Positions 31,133 through 42,810 of a stretch of DNA of 64,000 nt are shown here, one piece after another. Location of the stretch: assembly GCA_009667805.1 (NCBI GenBank), contig CM019067.1, forward strand, positions 165,217,073 through 165,281,072, in the 5' to 3' direction. The position numbers were made by a program, and so were the translations under genes. The DNA comes from Leptobrachium leishanense. Taxonomy: Eukaryota > Chordata > Amphibia > Anura > Megophryidae. The notes under the pieces were generated by a model. It searched no databases, was not told the origin of the DNA, and saw only the letters and a program-made list of their open reading frames with translations. Position 1 is the first letter of the stretch. Each line of letters opens with the position of its first letter.

Positions 31133-32587
31133 ATGTCAGAAAGACCAAAAAGGACAGGCAGACGCTCCCAGATACATATAAGAGGGCAAGCAGCCTCTGT
31201 GTTGGGAGGCTCTGCCTCTGGTCGTCGTGGACGGGGTGCATCCTCTGCAGGGGAACGCTTGTCCTTCCTAACTGGTGCTGGCCGTCTTAAGCAGCAGCAA
31301 CATACAGAGGATTTGCAGGATTGGCTAACCAGGCCATCCTCATCCTCCGAGTCCTCTGCCAGCCAGGCTTGTAGTGGTTTACAGTCCACCTCAGCTGCCA
31401 AAACATCTAATTCTGCCTCCATGTCCACAGCTACTCCTGCCATAGCCTCACTATCACACACGGAGGAGTCAGCTGAATTGTTTGACTACAATGACAGTGA
31501 CATGCTGCTAGAGGATGCGCAGCAACTACAGTGCTCTGATTCAAACTCTGAGGTTGAGGAAGGGAGTATAATCAACCTAGAGGAAGGGGGTGCAAATAAC
31601 ACACAAATAACTGGAAATTATGTTGCCCCAGCAGCTGCAGCATACTGCCAAGTTGGCTCCAATGACGAGGAGATAGGGGGTGATGACGATGATGAGGTCA
31701 CTGACTCCACCTGGGTGCCTGATCGAACAGAGGAGTCAAGGGATGAGGAGGAATATTTAAGTAGTGGGGGCATTGAAGGTGGGGATTCCTCAAGGGAGGG
31801 TTTTATGTACCCAGAAACCCAAGGACTAGTACGTGGCTGGGAGGTGGAAGTGCACGATGGTGTCATCCTCATTGACCAGGAAGACTCGGAAGCTAATGTC
31901 ACCTCCAACCTAAGCTGCATGGGCTCCCTTATCCTGCAAAGCCTGGTAAAGGACCCCAGGATTCGTGCTATCAAGGAGAGGGATCATTACTGGTTGGCAA
32001 GCCTTCTTGATCCACGATACAAAGGTAAAGTTGCAGAGCTCATCCTGCCTGCACAGAGGGAGGACAGGATGAAACAACTTGAGGACGCTCTAAAGCGACA
32101 CTTGTGTAACACCTTTCCAGGCACTGGTAGGTTACCAAGTGATGTCACAGGTGCTTCTGAGGCTGCGGATGATCAGAGGAAGAGCGGTGAAGGCCGGGGC
32201 TGCTTGACTGATGCCTTTTTAAATTTTTTTAGTCCACGACGCCCAGGGACGTCAAATGTAGGTACCTATTGCCAGCATCTTCACCATATGGTGCAGGACT
32301 ACCTAGGGCCAAGGGCAGACCTGGATACCTTTCCAGCAGATGATCCACTGGCTTACTGGGTGTTGAGATTGGATCACTGGCCAGAACTTAGCCAATATGC
32401 TATGCAGCTACTAGGTTGCCCTTCATCCAGCGTATTTTCTGAAAGGACGTTCAGTGCCGCTGGAGGTTTTGTCACAGACAAAAGAGTGCATCTGTCCACC
32501 GACTCTGTAGACCGGCTGACATTTATAAAAATGAATCAGTCCAGGATCAGCAGCTATCAATCCCCTGATGCTGACATAACTGAATAG
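31133..32587 (+). CDS. Shortened hAT transposase, intact reading frame
   Basis: The start at 31,133 has the context CACCATGT and the same N terminus as the broken copy A. The 484-residue frame has a basic N terminus (RPKRTGRRS, GRRGRG), a serine-rich part, a long acidic segment (many Glu/Asp between about residues 100 and 200), then DHYWLASLLDPRYKGK and, near the C terminus, DPLAYWVLRLDHWPEL followed by a region with SSSVFSERTFSAAG. The last two are the hAT C-terminal dimerisation region. A BED-type zinc finger and the catalytic core, seen as DNGSN to TRWNST in the 55.6-kb copy, are absent. It cannot be an active transposase but might bind and inhibit one. Confidence 0.78.
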   Translation: MSERPKRTGRRSQIHIRGQAASVLGGSASGRRGRGASSAGERLSFLTGAGRLKQQQHTEDLQDWLTRPSSSSESSASQACSGLQSTSAAKTSNSASMSTATPAIASLSHTEESAELFDYNDSDMLLEDAQQLQCSDSNSEVEEGSIINLEEGGANNTQITGNYVAPAAAAYCQVGSNDEEIGGDDDDEVTDSTWVPDRTEESRDEEEYLSSGGIEGGDSSREGFMYPETQGLVRGWEVEVHDGVILIDQEDSEANVTSNLSCMGSLILQSLVKDPRIRAIKERDHYWLASLLDPRYKGKVAELILPAQREDRMKQLEDALKRHLCNTFPGTGRLPSDVTGASEAADDQRKSGEGRGCLTDAFLNFFSPRRPGTSNVGTYCQHLHHMVQDYLGPRADLDTFPADDPLAYWVLRLDHWPELSQYAMQLLGCPSSSVFSERTFSAAGGFVTDKRVHLSTDSVDRLTFIKMNQSRISSYQSPDADITE

Positions 32588-33388
32588 ATTGGGGATCTCT
32601 TCTGCATTCCCAAAACCTCCACCACTGCACTCTTCCACAATACCACAAAGGGGTTACGGTGTGAAGGCACTTGCTGCCACCAAAGGCACAATATTTGGGT
32701 GCACTGCCACTGACGCCTATACCAGTTTCATATCATTTTAATATTGGCCCGTAGGGTTCAACCCTGCACTCTTCCACAATACCACAGAGGGGTTATGGTG
32801 TGACAGCACTCTTGCCGACCCTAAAGCCCCAATTTTAAAGCACCTATTGTTACTTTCATCCAGAGCCTGCATAAGTTTCACAATAATTTAGCCAAAAAAT
32901 CACTAAACTTTTTCTGCGTGTCCGAAAATGTCTCCTCTTTTCATACAGGCTGCCACCACAAGCAGTTGTTTATGAATAGATTAAAGGAAAACCATTTACC
33001 GTCATTTGAAATGTCATTTTTTTCTTTTTAAATGTTTCTATACATCCTACAAATCCGCCACTTCACGGGCAGGTTATGGGGACCTCCTAGGCACGATATT
33101 TGAAGTAATTTTTCGTTTTTATTCTTAACCTTTATTTCATGGAAAACTCACTGTTCCTTTAAAAACTTTTTTTTAAAACTTTTTGTCCTTGTTTCCTGTC
33201 CCCCAGGGCACTACCCGGACCCCCATACACCTTTTATGGCAAATATCTTGCTTATATGCCCTCTTGGAGGGCACTCTAAAAATCGAACTTTCGAGTTCCA
33301 TTGACTTGCATTGAGTTCGGTTCGTGTTCTAGTTCGAACTCGAACTTTTGAAATTGTTCGAGTTCGAATGCGAACCGGCTCATCACTA

Positions 33389-33850
33389 GTCACCGGTCCA
33401 CACATGCACAGCCAACTCTCGCCTCCAAGACTTCTCATGGGCAGCACCAGTCCTCTGGAATGACTTGCCTCGCCCTATCAAACTCTCCCCTGACCTTCAG
33501 GCCTTCAAGAAATCCCTCAAACCCCATCTCTTCAGATTAGCGTACTACATCACCGATGCAACTCATCACTCTGCTCACCTACTCACAATTGATTGAAGCA
33601 CGCTTCTATGGCCTCACAGTTCCTAAACCACTGGCCCTAATGATCCTGCTATCGAGTAAAATTACTCTTGTCTTCCTCAACCCAATCCCTCTATACTGTA
33701 AGCTCCTATGAGCAGGGCCCTCTACACCTCTTGTTTCCTTCTTAAGCCCATTTATATGTATTTCGTTCCCTTTGGTTATTGTTAAGTGCTGCGGAAACTG
33801 TTGGCGCTATATAAATGATGACAATAATAATTTCCAAAGAATGTTATTCA
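33389..33850 (+). mobile_element. LINE C-terminal and 3' UTR fragment, right half
   Basis: The sequence continues the LINE coding frame from 11,758: SRLQDFSWAAPVLWNDLP and AFKKSLKPHLFRLAY are the usual last residues of L2/CR1-type polymerase ORFs. The 3' UTR ends GGCGCTATATAAATGATGAC and AATAATAAT, an L2-type tail. No stop lies in the joined coding part near the junction. Confidence 0.85.
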
Positions 33851-36684
33851 ACAACATGCAGATATAGAAATAACAACATATAATTCAGGGAACTAAGTTT
33901 GTGCAGGCAGATTCTGATATGCCTAGTCGAAGTTGCTGTATACATTTTTTTAAATGGGAACTATATAAAGAGACCATATTAACATGTTCACTTAGGTTTC
34001 TGAATAAATTAGTGTTATCTCTATTTCTTAGCAATAACATCTTGTATGTTCTGGGATAATTGCCAAAGTCTTATAATGATAAGCAGATGCAGGTACTTCA
34101 AGATACAAACCATAAATGTTGAACAACACAGAGCTGCTTAAACCTATGTTACTATATTTAACTCTGCATATTAAATACTACATTGTATGGATGAATAATT
34201 TTGTGTATTTGATACACTTTAACTATACACTATACATTTAAAAAAATTCTTTTTAAATATTGTGTTACGTAAAAGTATTCAAAATTCTTTATCCATCTTT
34301 ATTATGTGTGCTCACATATTGTTCTGTTTTGATTGGCAATTGATTAGTCAACTGTAGCCCTGGCTCCAGTAGGAGCAGCACCCATCTACTTATAATATGA
34401 TATGTAGTGTAGGAACCTTTTGTGTGCTACTAATCCTTATTCTAGTAACATATTGTGCTAGTACCAGATAATATAGTACTGTATATGAGCAGAACATAAA
34501 CACTGCTTCTTGCAGTCATTGTAATTGTAATGTATACACAGTACAAACCCCTTTGTACTGTGGTCAGTTACAATAACAACATTGATCATAAAATTTGGTT
34601 ACCTTATATGTACTTTTTAAACCATATTTTTTTTCTTTTAAATACGGTGTACAAAATATATATCACATGAATTGGAATATTCACTTTAGATCTCATATCA
34701 TCATTACATACGCACTCGCATCAATGTGACTAGTACATTAAGGAGATGTCAAGACTTATGAGAATATTCGCACCAAATGTGTTTGAGTATACATCGGAGG
34801 CAATCCACAATTTGGCAATTTTAAATTACACATGAATGTGCCTGAAACCATGGTATATTACAAACAGAAATTTATCAGTCTCTGTGTTTTATTACACATA
34901 TCAATTCATTGCAGCCTGCAGGAATACAATATATCTTCATACGTTTGTTCTATATTTGTCATTAATCATTTTAGTTGTCCTCTTCTAAATGCTTTTCCCT
35001 TATTTCTATTCTCATCCACAGCCTTTTTCCCCATTGACTTTGCACTTCACATTTCACGCTGTTCTTCCTTTATGTTTTTTGCTTCTCAGTTTACATGTTA
35101 TCATTCTTTATTATACAGAATCCTACTTAGAAATAAGGGTATATGGACTTTTTTGTTTCCCCCTCTTTCAAAATTATGTTAGAAATATAATTCTAAAAAT
35201 AATATATTATATAAACTGTGAAAGTCTGTACTTTCAAAAGTCAGTCTCCGAAGGTCTTCTGACCCACATTTAAGCAAACCCTTGTTATCTTAATGTGTAA
35301 TGTGTATTATATAATGGGGCATTATGTTGCCGCAGAGCCCTGGGGGCAGTATGAACCATTTCATGCAGTAAATGTCAATTGAAATAGTTTTGATTGATAA
35401 TACTATTTCAGTACTGATTATCAATACCACTTAATATAGTGTATTGATAATATTGGGAGAGATTCACTGAACGTCATCTCATTAATGCAGGTAGGGAATA
35501 AGTAAGATTTACTAAATAATACATCATAGCTAGACCCAATGACATATCAAAATAAGTGGTAGCTTTATAATAACCCAGCTATAATAAACATTAGTGGAAC
35601 ATTTTAAGCGCATACAAACACAACATTAAAATAATAATAAAAAACAGTTGCCTAATTTAAAATGTTTATATATATCCTGCGACTCACAGTTAAGATCCAA
35701 TTCAAGATCACTTGAAGACTTGCAGATTTTTTTTCGTTTGCCTTTTAGCACCAAACATTGTGAATTCACAATGTCTCAGCAGTTATGTGCAATTTAATGT
35801 GTTTCTGCTGTAATCTTTGGTTTTTTGGTTCTCTCCCTTTGTTACTTTTGATTAAATGGACTTGTTGAATAACGATGTTACAAAGATATGCGGAACATAA
35901 ATAGTGTGCCCATGGGACATGAAAAATGCAAGCAGAAACTGATCTTGTAGGTGTGTATAATTTGTTGTTTCACCAAAGTTTGCTTAAATTTTGTTGCAGT
36001 AAATCATGATAGGAATCAGGTTAATCTACATCAGGAAAACAGCAATTTAAAGGATTTTTCTTAGGGCAGAGTGTTTACTTTCCTTTCTAACAACTTGTGT
36101 TAAAGCAGGTTCTGCTGCAGCAACAAACAGGTCTAACTCTGAGATTTTCAGTCGTTTATGTACTTGGACAGTTTTTCCTCTATGTGGAATGAACCTGTCG
36201 GGCTCAAATTTCCGCAGAAGTGTTGTACAAACAATTTCTTAAATTATGAGCGTTAAATAAGTGTGATCTCCTATGTTTATAATGCTAAGAAAGACAGGTT
36301 TAATTTTAAGCCATGATTCTAAGTGAATATTTCATTTTCTTGAGCTGCTATTTTCTAGTTGAAACTCTCACTTCAATTCCAAGTCCACTATTAGTTTGTT
36401 GTGTATCTAGGACAGTTTCTGGATGAATTCAGGAGGGGGAAAAAATGAAAATGGCCTACATGTGAACAAAACTCCAATATACGTTTCAACATGCCAAAAA
36501 TTTGGATGTCAACCTAAAGGTGTGACTCCCCAGTCACCTAAAAATATATCTTCTAAATTCAAATACCTGATTTTCATATCATTTCATTTATAATTTAAAT
36601 TCATTCTGGTTTAGCATCTTTTTTTTTAAACACACAAAATAAAATTAAATTGTCTACACCTGCCACTTCTTCTAAATTAAACAT
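33851..36684. other. AT-rich sequence without recognised gene or repeat
   Basis: I see no family motif on either strand. Open frames are short (up to 116 codons at 34,832-35,182) and have no features of a known protein. This may be ordinary unique intergenic DNA. Confidence 0.6.
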
Positions 36685-37424
36685 ATTACATAGTTACATA
36701 GTTATATAGGCTGAAAAAAGACATGCGTCCATCGGGTTCAGCCTCTCCCACATAACGTACTGCTGTTGATCCAAAAGAAGGCAAAAAACCCAGTCTGAAA
36801 TGCTTGCCAATATGCAACATACTGGGAAAAAATTCCTTCTTGACCCCAGAATGGCAGTCAGATTTCTCCTTGGATCAAGAAGCTTTTACCCACATATTAA
36901 ATATTATATCCCTTAATATTCTGTGTCTGCAGGAAGTCATCCAGTCGTTTTTTAAAAGTCTGTACAGACTCTGACTCAACCACCTCAACAGGCAGAGAAT
37001 TCCACAGCTTTATTGTTCTCACCGTAAAATAACCCTTCCTATGCTTTAAGCTAAATTTTCTTTCTTCCAGTCTAAATGGATGACCCCTTGTCCTGTGTAT
37101 AGTCCTGTTAATGAATAGGTTATCAGACAATGGTTGATAATGGCCCCGTATATATTTATATAAGGTTATCAGATCCCCTCTAAGGCGCCGTTTCTCTAAA
37201 CTAAACATGTTTAAGCTTGTTAGTCTTTCCTCATAACTTAACCCTTCCATCCCCCTTATTAATTTAGTTGCCCGTCTCTGCACTTTTTCTAGCACTATAA
37301 TATCTTTTTTTAAGACAGGTGCCCAAAATTGCACGGCATATTCAAGGTGCGGCCTGACCATTGCTTTATACAGAGGCAAAATTATGTTTTCATCCCGAGA
37401 GTGAACTCCCCTTTTGATCATCTT
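36685..37424 (-). mobile_element. CR1-type LINE 3' end, copy 1
   Basis: The minus-strand frame has IILPLYKAMVRPHLEYAVQF, KDIIVLEKVQRRATKLIRGM, FSLEKRRLRGDLI and LWNSLPVEVVESES, the C-terminal part of CR1 polymerase. The 3' UTR contains GATGGACGCATGTC and ends in short repeats of the type CTATATAACTATGTAACTA. It is 5'-truncated at about 37,424. Sequence from 37,430 to 37,580 ends with TATCCTTCCTGGTAAAATTC and (AAAT)n, probably the tail of another retroposon. Confidence 0.9.
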
Positions 37425-37580
37425 TTTTTATTTCATTGATATTAGTTGATCACTGTCTTTACTTCATATGTACATCTGTATTGAGACTTTTCCATATTGA
37501 TTTCAGGACATGTTTGAAAACGAGAGAAATCTCAACGTATCCTTCCTGGTAAAATTCTTTGCAAATAAATAAATAAATAG

Positions 37581-38399
37581 AATCCATAAAAATGGAAATG
37601 TTTATCAGCCTATTGAATACCGATCTAGTCCGATGGGGTCTTCCCCATTATCATTTGTTAAAAAAAAATAAACAATATATATATATACTGTATGTATATA
37701 TATGTTTGACAATACACATTCATTATTTTAATGCTAGCGTGCTGAATGAAGAATGCAGAGCACAACAAAAATAGTAATGTGTTAGTCTAAATATTTTCAG
37801 GTTCTTTAAAACACTACAAATCATTACCCTATGAAAGGATTGTGCATGCATAATTTCATGAACAGAATATAGAACACAAATGTTCTTATAGATGTGCTAT
37901 ACTGTTCTTATAATATATTGTGTGTACACCTCCGTCTTATTCTACGAAGACTATTTTAATATTCAAGAGAGAATGCATTAGAATATCTATTTAAAATACA
38001 ATATGCAAAGTGTGATTCCTTCAAGCAAACAATAATCCCTGTGTTGCATTCAGCACATTATTATACTTAAGAATTTATTAACTCATTACAAAAATTATTT
38101 ATTTATTTATTAGAAGTGTCACAGTACACCTTAATAATAACGTCCTTAAAAAAGTATAATCTTCAGAGAATAATTAAAAACTCCAGAATGCAACAATCTT
38201 CTCATTAATAATTTTAAAGCCCTCAATAAAACATTATTAAAAAATAAGCTCCAAAGTAAATGTTCATTGAGTAAAAAGAATAAGTGAAAAAACTTGTCAA
38301 CAAAAGATTTAGATTGTTCATTCACGCTATATTGTTATAACAATTATAGGAAGTGTTTGTGTCTCACTTAATATACTGCATATTTATCAAATTAAACAT
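37581..38399. other. AT-rich spacer with microsatellite
   Basis: It contains a (TA)n stretch at about 37,675-37,705 and a TTTA-repeat near 38,097-38,112. No gene is seen. Confidence 0.6.
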
Positions 38400-39405
38400 G
38401 CTGTGAATCCCCATCAATTCTCCAATCTTCTTCAACATCTCCCACACACCTCAGCCTTCACCTGCCCTGACGCAGCCACTGACCACTTTAACACTACTCT
38501 TATCTCTGCTCTAGACACACTTGCTCCTCCTCAACTCTGTAAGGCCCCACGACGCCAGCTTCAGCCCTGGCACACTCCAGACACGCTACCTACAAAGATG
38601 CTCCTGCACTGCAAAGCGTGCCTGAAGGAAATCCTGCTTTGAGGTGGACTTCACTCATTTTAAGTCTATTCTGCGGTCATACAACTCTGCCCTTTACTTA
38701 GCCAAACAAGCCTTCTTCTCATCTCTCATATCTACTCTGTCCTCCAAACCTAAATTACTCTGGTCCACTTTTAACTCCCTCCTTTACCCAATCGCACCTC
38801 CACCCTCATCTGCCTTTAGAGCTCAGGATTTGGCAGATTAGTTCACTGGCTCCCCATCCACTGCAGAATTAATTTTAAAATCCTTACCCTGATCTACAAA
38901 GCTCTCACTAACTCAGCTCCCCACTACCTGTCCTCCCTAATCACCAAATACACCCCAGCCTGCTCCCTAAGATCAAACAGTGACCTACGCCTAGCTTTTC
39001 CCTGCATCACCTCGTCCTATGATAGACTGCAAGATTTCTCACGCACAGCTCCCATCCTCTGAAACACTCTACCTAGTACGGTCAGACTTCCCCTATTTTC
39101 CCTCCCTTCAAATGCTCGCTTCAGACATTCCTATTTAGGGAAGCCTACCACCCGACTCACTGATACACCTCACTGCCCCAACTAGTCCACTACTCTCACC
39201 TTGCAGTCCCCTCCTCCTGTTTCCACCCCCAACCCTTCTAGATTGTGAGTTCCCACGGGATTAGGGCCCTTGTTTTCTCCTGTACTGTTTATCAAATGTT
39301 GTTCAGTCTCAGTGTATTGTAACCCTGTCTAGATCGTGCCCATTGTTCAGCACTGCGGAATATGCTGGCGCTATATAAATAAAGTATAATAATAATAATA
39401 ATATT
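38400..39405 (+). mobile_element. L2-type LINE, copy 2, internally deleted
   Basis: The first block (38,400-38,840) matches 3,060-3,410, including LAPPQLCKAPRRQLQPWHTP and PTKMLLHCKACLKEI. An internal deletion then jumps to the C-terminal tail (FTGSPSTAELI at about 38,841) and the 3' UTR. It ends GCGCTATATAAATAAAG and (TAA)n. It confirms the consensus of the interrupted copy at 3,037-6,655. Confidence 0.88.
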
Positions 39406-40417
39406 TTGACTCAACTCCACTAGAATATTTAGTTTGCACATATAACTAGCTCTCGTATCTCTTATTGACAGCTTCCAGGATAAAAAAAAATGCACACATT
39501 GAAATGGTTGTGATCAGTAGAGTATCATGGATGCTTAGATTTAAGTGTAAACAAACACATGGCCTAAAAATCTATCAATGTCTTGGACATGATCTTTAAA
39601 AACTATCATGAAGGGCACATGTCTCTGGAAGTGATCATATTCAGGTTCCTCACAGCATTAGATGTCTACAGGGCATCAAGAGAAACAAAAATGAATTGGA
39701 CACACTGAAGGATCAAGTATTTACTAGAAACATAACAGCTTGTCCTGTTTCTAATAAATCAGCTTACTTTGAGCCTTCAGTTTGGCTTTTTCACTGTTTA
39801 TGTCTATTGGTCACAAACCTTGACCTTCTCATCTAAACAGTGCTATGAGCAAGGCGGGCCACAAACTTATATAATGAAAATTGCATAAAGAGTCAATAAT
39901 TTATTAACAGACATATTTATATAAAGTTTTACACCAGTTGTCTGCAGAGGACACACTCAGCGATTCAACCCCATTGCTCGCCGCCGATCTGGCACCAATA
40001 GGGGACTTCTCCCACAGTGGGCTGATATCTTGGACATCAGCCTTGCATTTGGGGCCTCCCTCTGCCCACTGACATCTTCACACATAAGCGTGATGATGCC
40101 CGAAATGGGTCTGGCCTGGCAGGGGATTCCCTATGGAGGAGATACAGGGGTGCTTTGGAAGCCAGAATCTTTGGAATCATACCGGATAAAAGGTCATATG
40201 ATGTATTATTGGAAAGGCCAGACCCTTATGTAAAGAACAGGTTTCATGTAAAATAAAAAATAAAATAGAATTTTTTTTTCTAAAAAGCACTATTGTTCAC
40301 ATGTTCAATTATAAAGTGAACAATTATGCTGCACTAACTCACATTCTCATTTCTCACACTGCCAGTAATTGAGAAGGAGATGAAGCTGTGCATTTTTTCA
40401 TCGAAAAACAAATATGA
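39406..40417. other. AT-rich sequence, right part a fragment of a split MITE
   Basis: From about 39,950 the sequence resembles the internal part of piggyBac-type MITEs (ATTGGAAAGGCCAGAC at 40,210, CACTATTGTTCACA at 40,285). The MITE continues after the insertion at 40,418-42,810 and again after 44,391. The first 550 bases show nothing. Confidence 0.45.
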
Positions 40418-40429
40418 GGTTGCAGTTAT

Positions 40430-41424
40430 ATATAGTTATATAGTTATATAGTTATATAGGCTGAAAAAAGACATGCGTCCATCGGGTTCAGCCTCTCCCA
40501 CATAACCTACTGCTGTTGATCCAAAAGAAGGCAAAAAACCCAGTCTGAAATGCTTGCCAATATGCAACATACTGGGAAAAAATTCCTTCTTGACCCCAGA
40601 ATGGCAGTCAGATTTCTCCTTGGATCAAGAAGCTTTTACCCACATATTAAATATTATAACCCTTAATATTCTGTGTCTGCAGGAAGTCATCCAGTCATTT
40701 TTTAAAAGTCTGTACAGACTCTGACCCAACCACCTCAACAGGCAGAGAATTCCATAGCTTTATTGTTCTCACCGTAAAATAACCCTTCCTATGCTTTAAG
40801 CTAAATTTTCTTTCTTCCAGTCTAAATGGATGACCCCTTGTCCTATGTATAGTCCTGTTAATGAATAGGTTATCAGACAATGGTTGATAATGGCCCCGTA
40901 TATATTTATATAAGGTTATCAGATCCCCTCTAAGGCGCCTTTTCTCTAAACTAAACAGGTTTAAGCTTGTTAGTCTTGCCTCATAACTTAACCCTTCCAT
41001 TCCCCTTATTAATTTAGTTGCCCGTCTCTGCACTTTTTCTAGCGCTATAATATCTTTTTTTAAGACCGGTGCCCAAAATTGCACGGCATATTCAAGGTGC
41101 GGCCTGACCATTGATTTATACAGAGGCAAAATTATGTTTTCATCCCGTGAGTGAACTCCCCTTTTAATGCATGCCAATACTTTGCTTGCCTTGGCGGCTG
41201 CTGTTTGACATTGCACATTGTTACTTAGTTTGAAGTCTATGATTATTCCCAAATCCTTCTCCTGCTTGGATTTCCCTAACTCCGTACCATTTAGGGTATA
41301 AATTACTTGTGTGTTCTTCACTCTAAAGTGCATAACTTTGCATTTATCTAGATTAAATTTCATCTGCCATTTAAGTGCCCAGTCCCCCAATCTATCTAAA
41401 TCCCTCTGCAGCGAAGTAACATAG
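40430..41424 (-). mobile_element. CR1-type LINE 3' end, copy 2
   Basis: It has the same coding tail as copy 1 but is longer at the 5' side, starting with VTSLQRDLDRLGDWALKWQM, then DKCKVMHF and GTELGKSKQEKDLGIIID. The frame is open for about 230 residues. The 3' end has four or more copies of CTATATAA next to the duplication. Such short terminal repeats are typical of CR1. Confidence 0.9.
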
Positions 41425-41439
41425 GCGAAGTAACATATA

Positions 41440-42810
41440 TCATGCAGTGATATAGGGATCCGTATCCCCCCTTTCTTGAAGCGGTGGGACCCTGATGGAG
41501 TGCCTGGATGGGTGCCTGTCCTGGCTATTGGAGGAGGGGGAGTGGCCACTAACACGCTGGGATGTCTGGCGCCTGGTAGCTGAGTTGCGACTCGGCAGGG
41601 ATGCAGCTGCTCCGTCTGGAGGTGTGACTGAGGGCCCCCTGCGTGAGTGTGGTGTGCTTACCTGCTCGGTCGAGAGGAGTGATGAGGTATGGAGACCAGG
41701 GAATGGCAGTCCTGAAGAAGCATTGCAGCAGATCGACTGCGGTGATCCGGCTGGGTTGCTCCATGTGCCGATGGTGTCCAGCTTGCCTCTAAGTGGGCTC
41801 TCAGAGGGAAACGTCCAGGAGGATTCCGGGTTCCAGGAGGGCCCTGCGACACTCGAGACATCGGAAAGATCTCCCCGCACGATGATGCTGTCGGCCCAGC
41901 TGTTTCTTGGGATGCAGCGGGGTATGGAGACCCCTGGTGGTCCTGGAACAGAGGCTGCCTGGAGGCTGTGTAGATGGCGAGCCCTTCTCCCCCGGACTTC
42001 CTAGGGGACGTCCTGAGTGATAATCCACACATTGACCTGTTGCCACTGCTGACTTTGATCTTGCTCCTGGATGGTGGACGTGGGAAGATCGTGTGTCTTA
42101 ATTTTGCCCTGGACACTGGCTGACCTGGATAGTCCCACTCCCGGATTCCTGGCTGCTGAATTCCCCTACATGGCTGTTTCCTCATTTTCCCCCTCAGAAG
42201 TGTTTACCCCCCCTGATGTTTTTTCCCTGCTGACATTCCCCTCCCCCACACACACTTTTTTGAGGACTCTTGCTGAGTTTTTCTCTCCCCCCCAGACACT
42301 CTTTAGCGGACTTTCCTTCACCTGACCAGGACGTGGATTGTCATGACTGTTTGAGCATCTGGCCCACTTTTTTTTTTTTAATTAAATTTTATTTCTTTTT
42401 GTGTGCGGGACGATAGGTTGCCCTGGGTGAGCCATTGGAGTGGATACCATGGCTCTGTCTGCTCCCTCTGGCCCCAGGACGCCTGGCCCTGTGGCCCCTT
42501 CCATGGCCTCCAGTCATCTTGCGAGGTTGCTGGAGCGAGCCAGGAATGCCACTTATTCCTGGGCTGTCCCCCACCTTCTTTTTTATTTTTTTTTATTTTT
42601 TATTATTCTTTTATGTGGATGCCCCGTCCCCTGTCTGACGACGAGACCACCTCCCTGGTCACTTATGTCCTTCCCCCTCCCTTTTATTTTTTGCTATCAT
42701 TGAACCTTGCTGGCTCTTCTCGTTTTTTGTTTGTTTCGGTATGATCTACTGTTGGCTTATTTTGAAAATAAAAATTTTTGAATAATAAAAGATATAATTG
42801 GGGAAAAAAA
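41440..42810 (+). mobile_element. GC-rich retroposon, second copy, 5'-truncated
   Basis: It aligns with 15,950 onward of the first copy at the ORF, then shares the general layout: CT-rich 3' region with TTTTATTTTTT runs, a TCTGACGACGAGACC block, and an AATAAAAATTTTTG signal near 42,768. It ends in a short A run. The first 400 bases of the other copy (GGGGGCGTGG leader) are missing. Confidence 0.7.
41495..42004 (+). CDS. ORF of GC-rich retroposon, second copy
   Basis: A 169-codon frame whose residues 4-37 (LDGCLSWL, then LTRWDVWRLVAELRL) align with residues 45-75 of the ORF at 15,866-16,594 (LDACLRML, then VTRGDWRRMLAALRS). Beyond this the proteins differ. Function is unknown. The shared segment, despite clear DNA divergence, suggests that this part was once coding. 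Confidence 0.38.
   Translation: MECLDGCLSWLLEEGEWPLTRWDVWRLVAELRLGRDAAAPSGGVTEGPLRECGVLTCSVERSDEVWRPGNGSPEEALQQIDCGDPAGLLHVPMVSSLPLSGLSEGNVQEDSGFQEGPATLETSERSPRTMMLSAQLFLGMQRGMETPGGPGTEAAWRLCRWRALLPRTS

Larger units (their letters stand above)
14974..33388 (+). mobile_element. hAT element, copy B, split by a 15.4-kb nested insertion
   Basis: The 5' part is 14,974-15,402 (terminus TAGGGGTGAGCTG, leader, four array units) and the 3' part is 30,853-33,388 (two to three more array units, the transposase frame, 3' region and terminus GGCTCATCACTA). The interruption (15,403-30,844) is flanked by the exact 8-base duplication CCCATCAG. Removing it makes the array continuous and equal in unit order to copy A. 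Downstream, GTCACCGG and the resumed LINE follow. Confidence 0.87.
40418..42810. mobile_element. Double retrotransposon insertion with a single 15-bp TSD
   Basis: The insert is flanked by the exact 15-base duplication GAAAAACAAATATGA (40,403-40,417 and 42,811-42,825). The left half is a CR1 3' end on the minus strand and the right half is a GC-rich retroposon on the plus strand. Both 3' ends point outward and touch the duplication. The junction lies near 41,424-41,445, beside a short repeated block GCGAAGTAACATA. Confidence 0.85.

Noticed and set aside
34832..35182. 116-codon frame in AT-rich DNA
   Set aside because: Composition is biased to Phe, Leu and Ser, with no domain or conserved motif.
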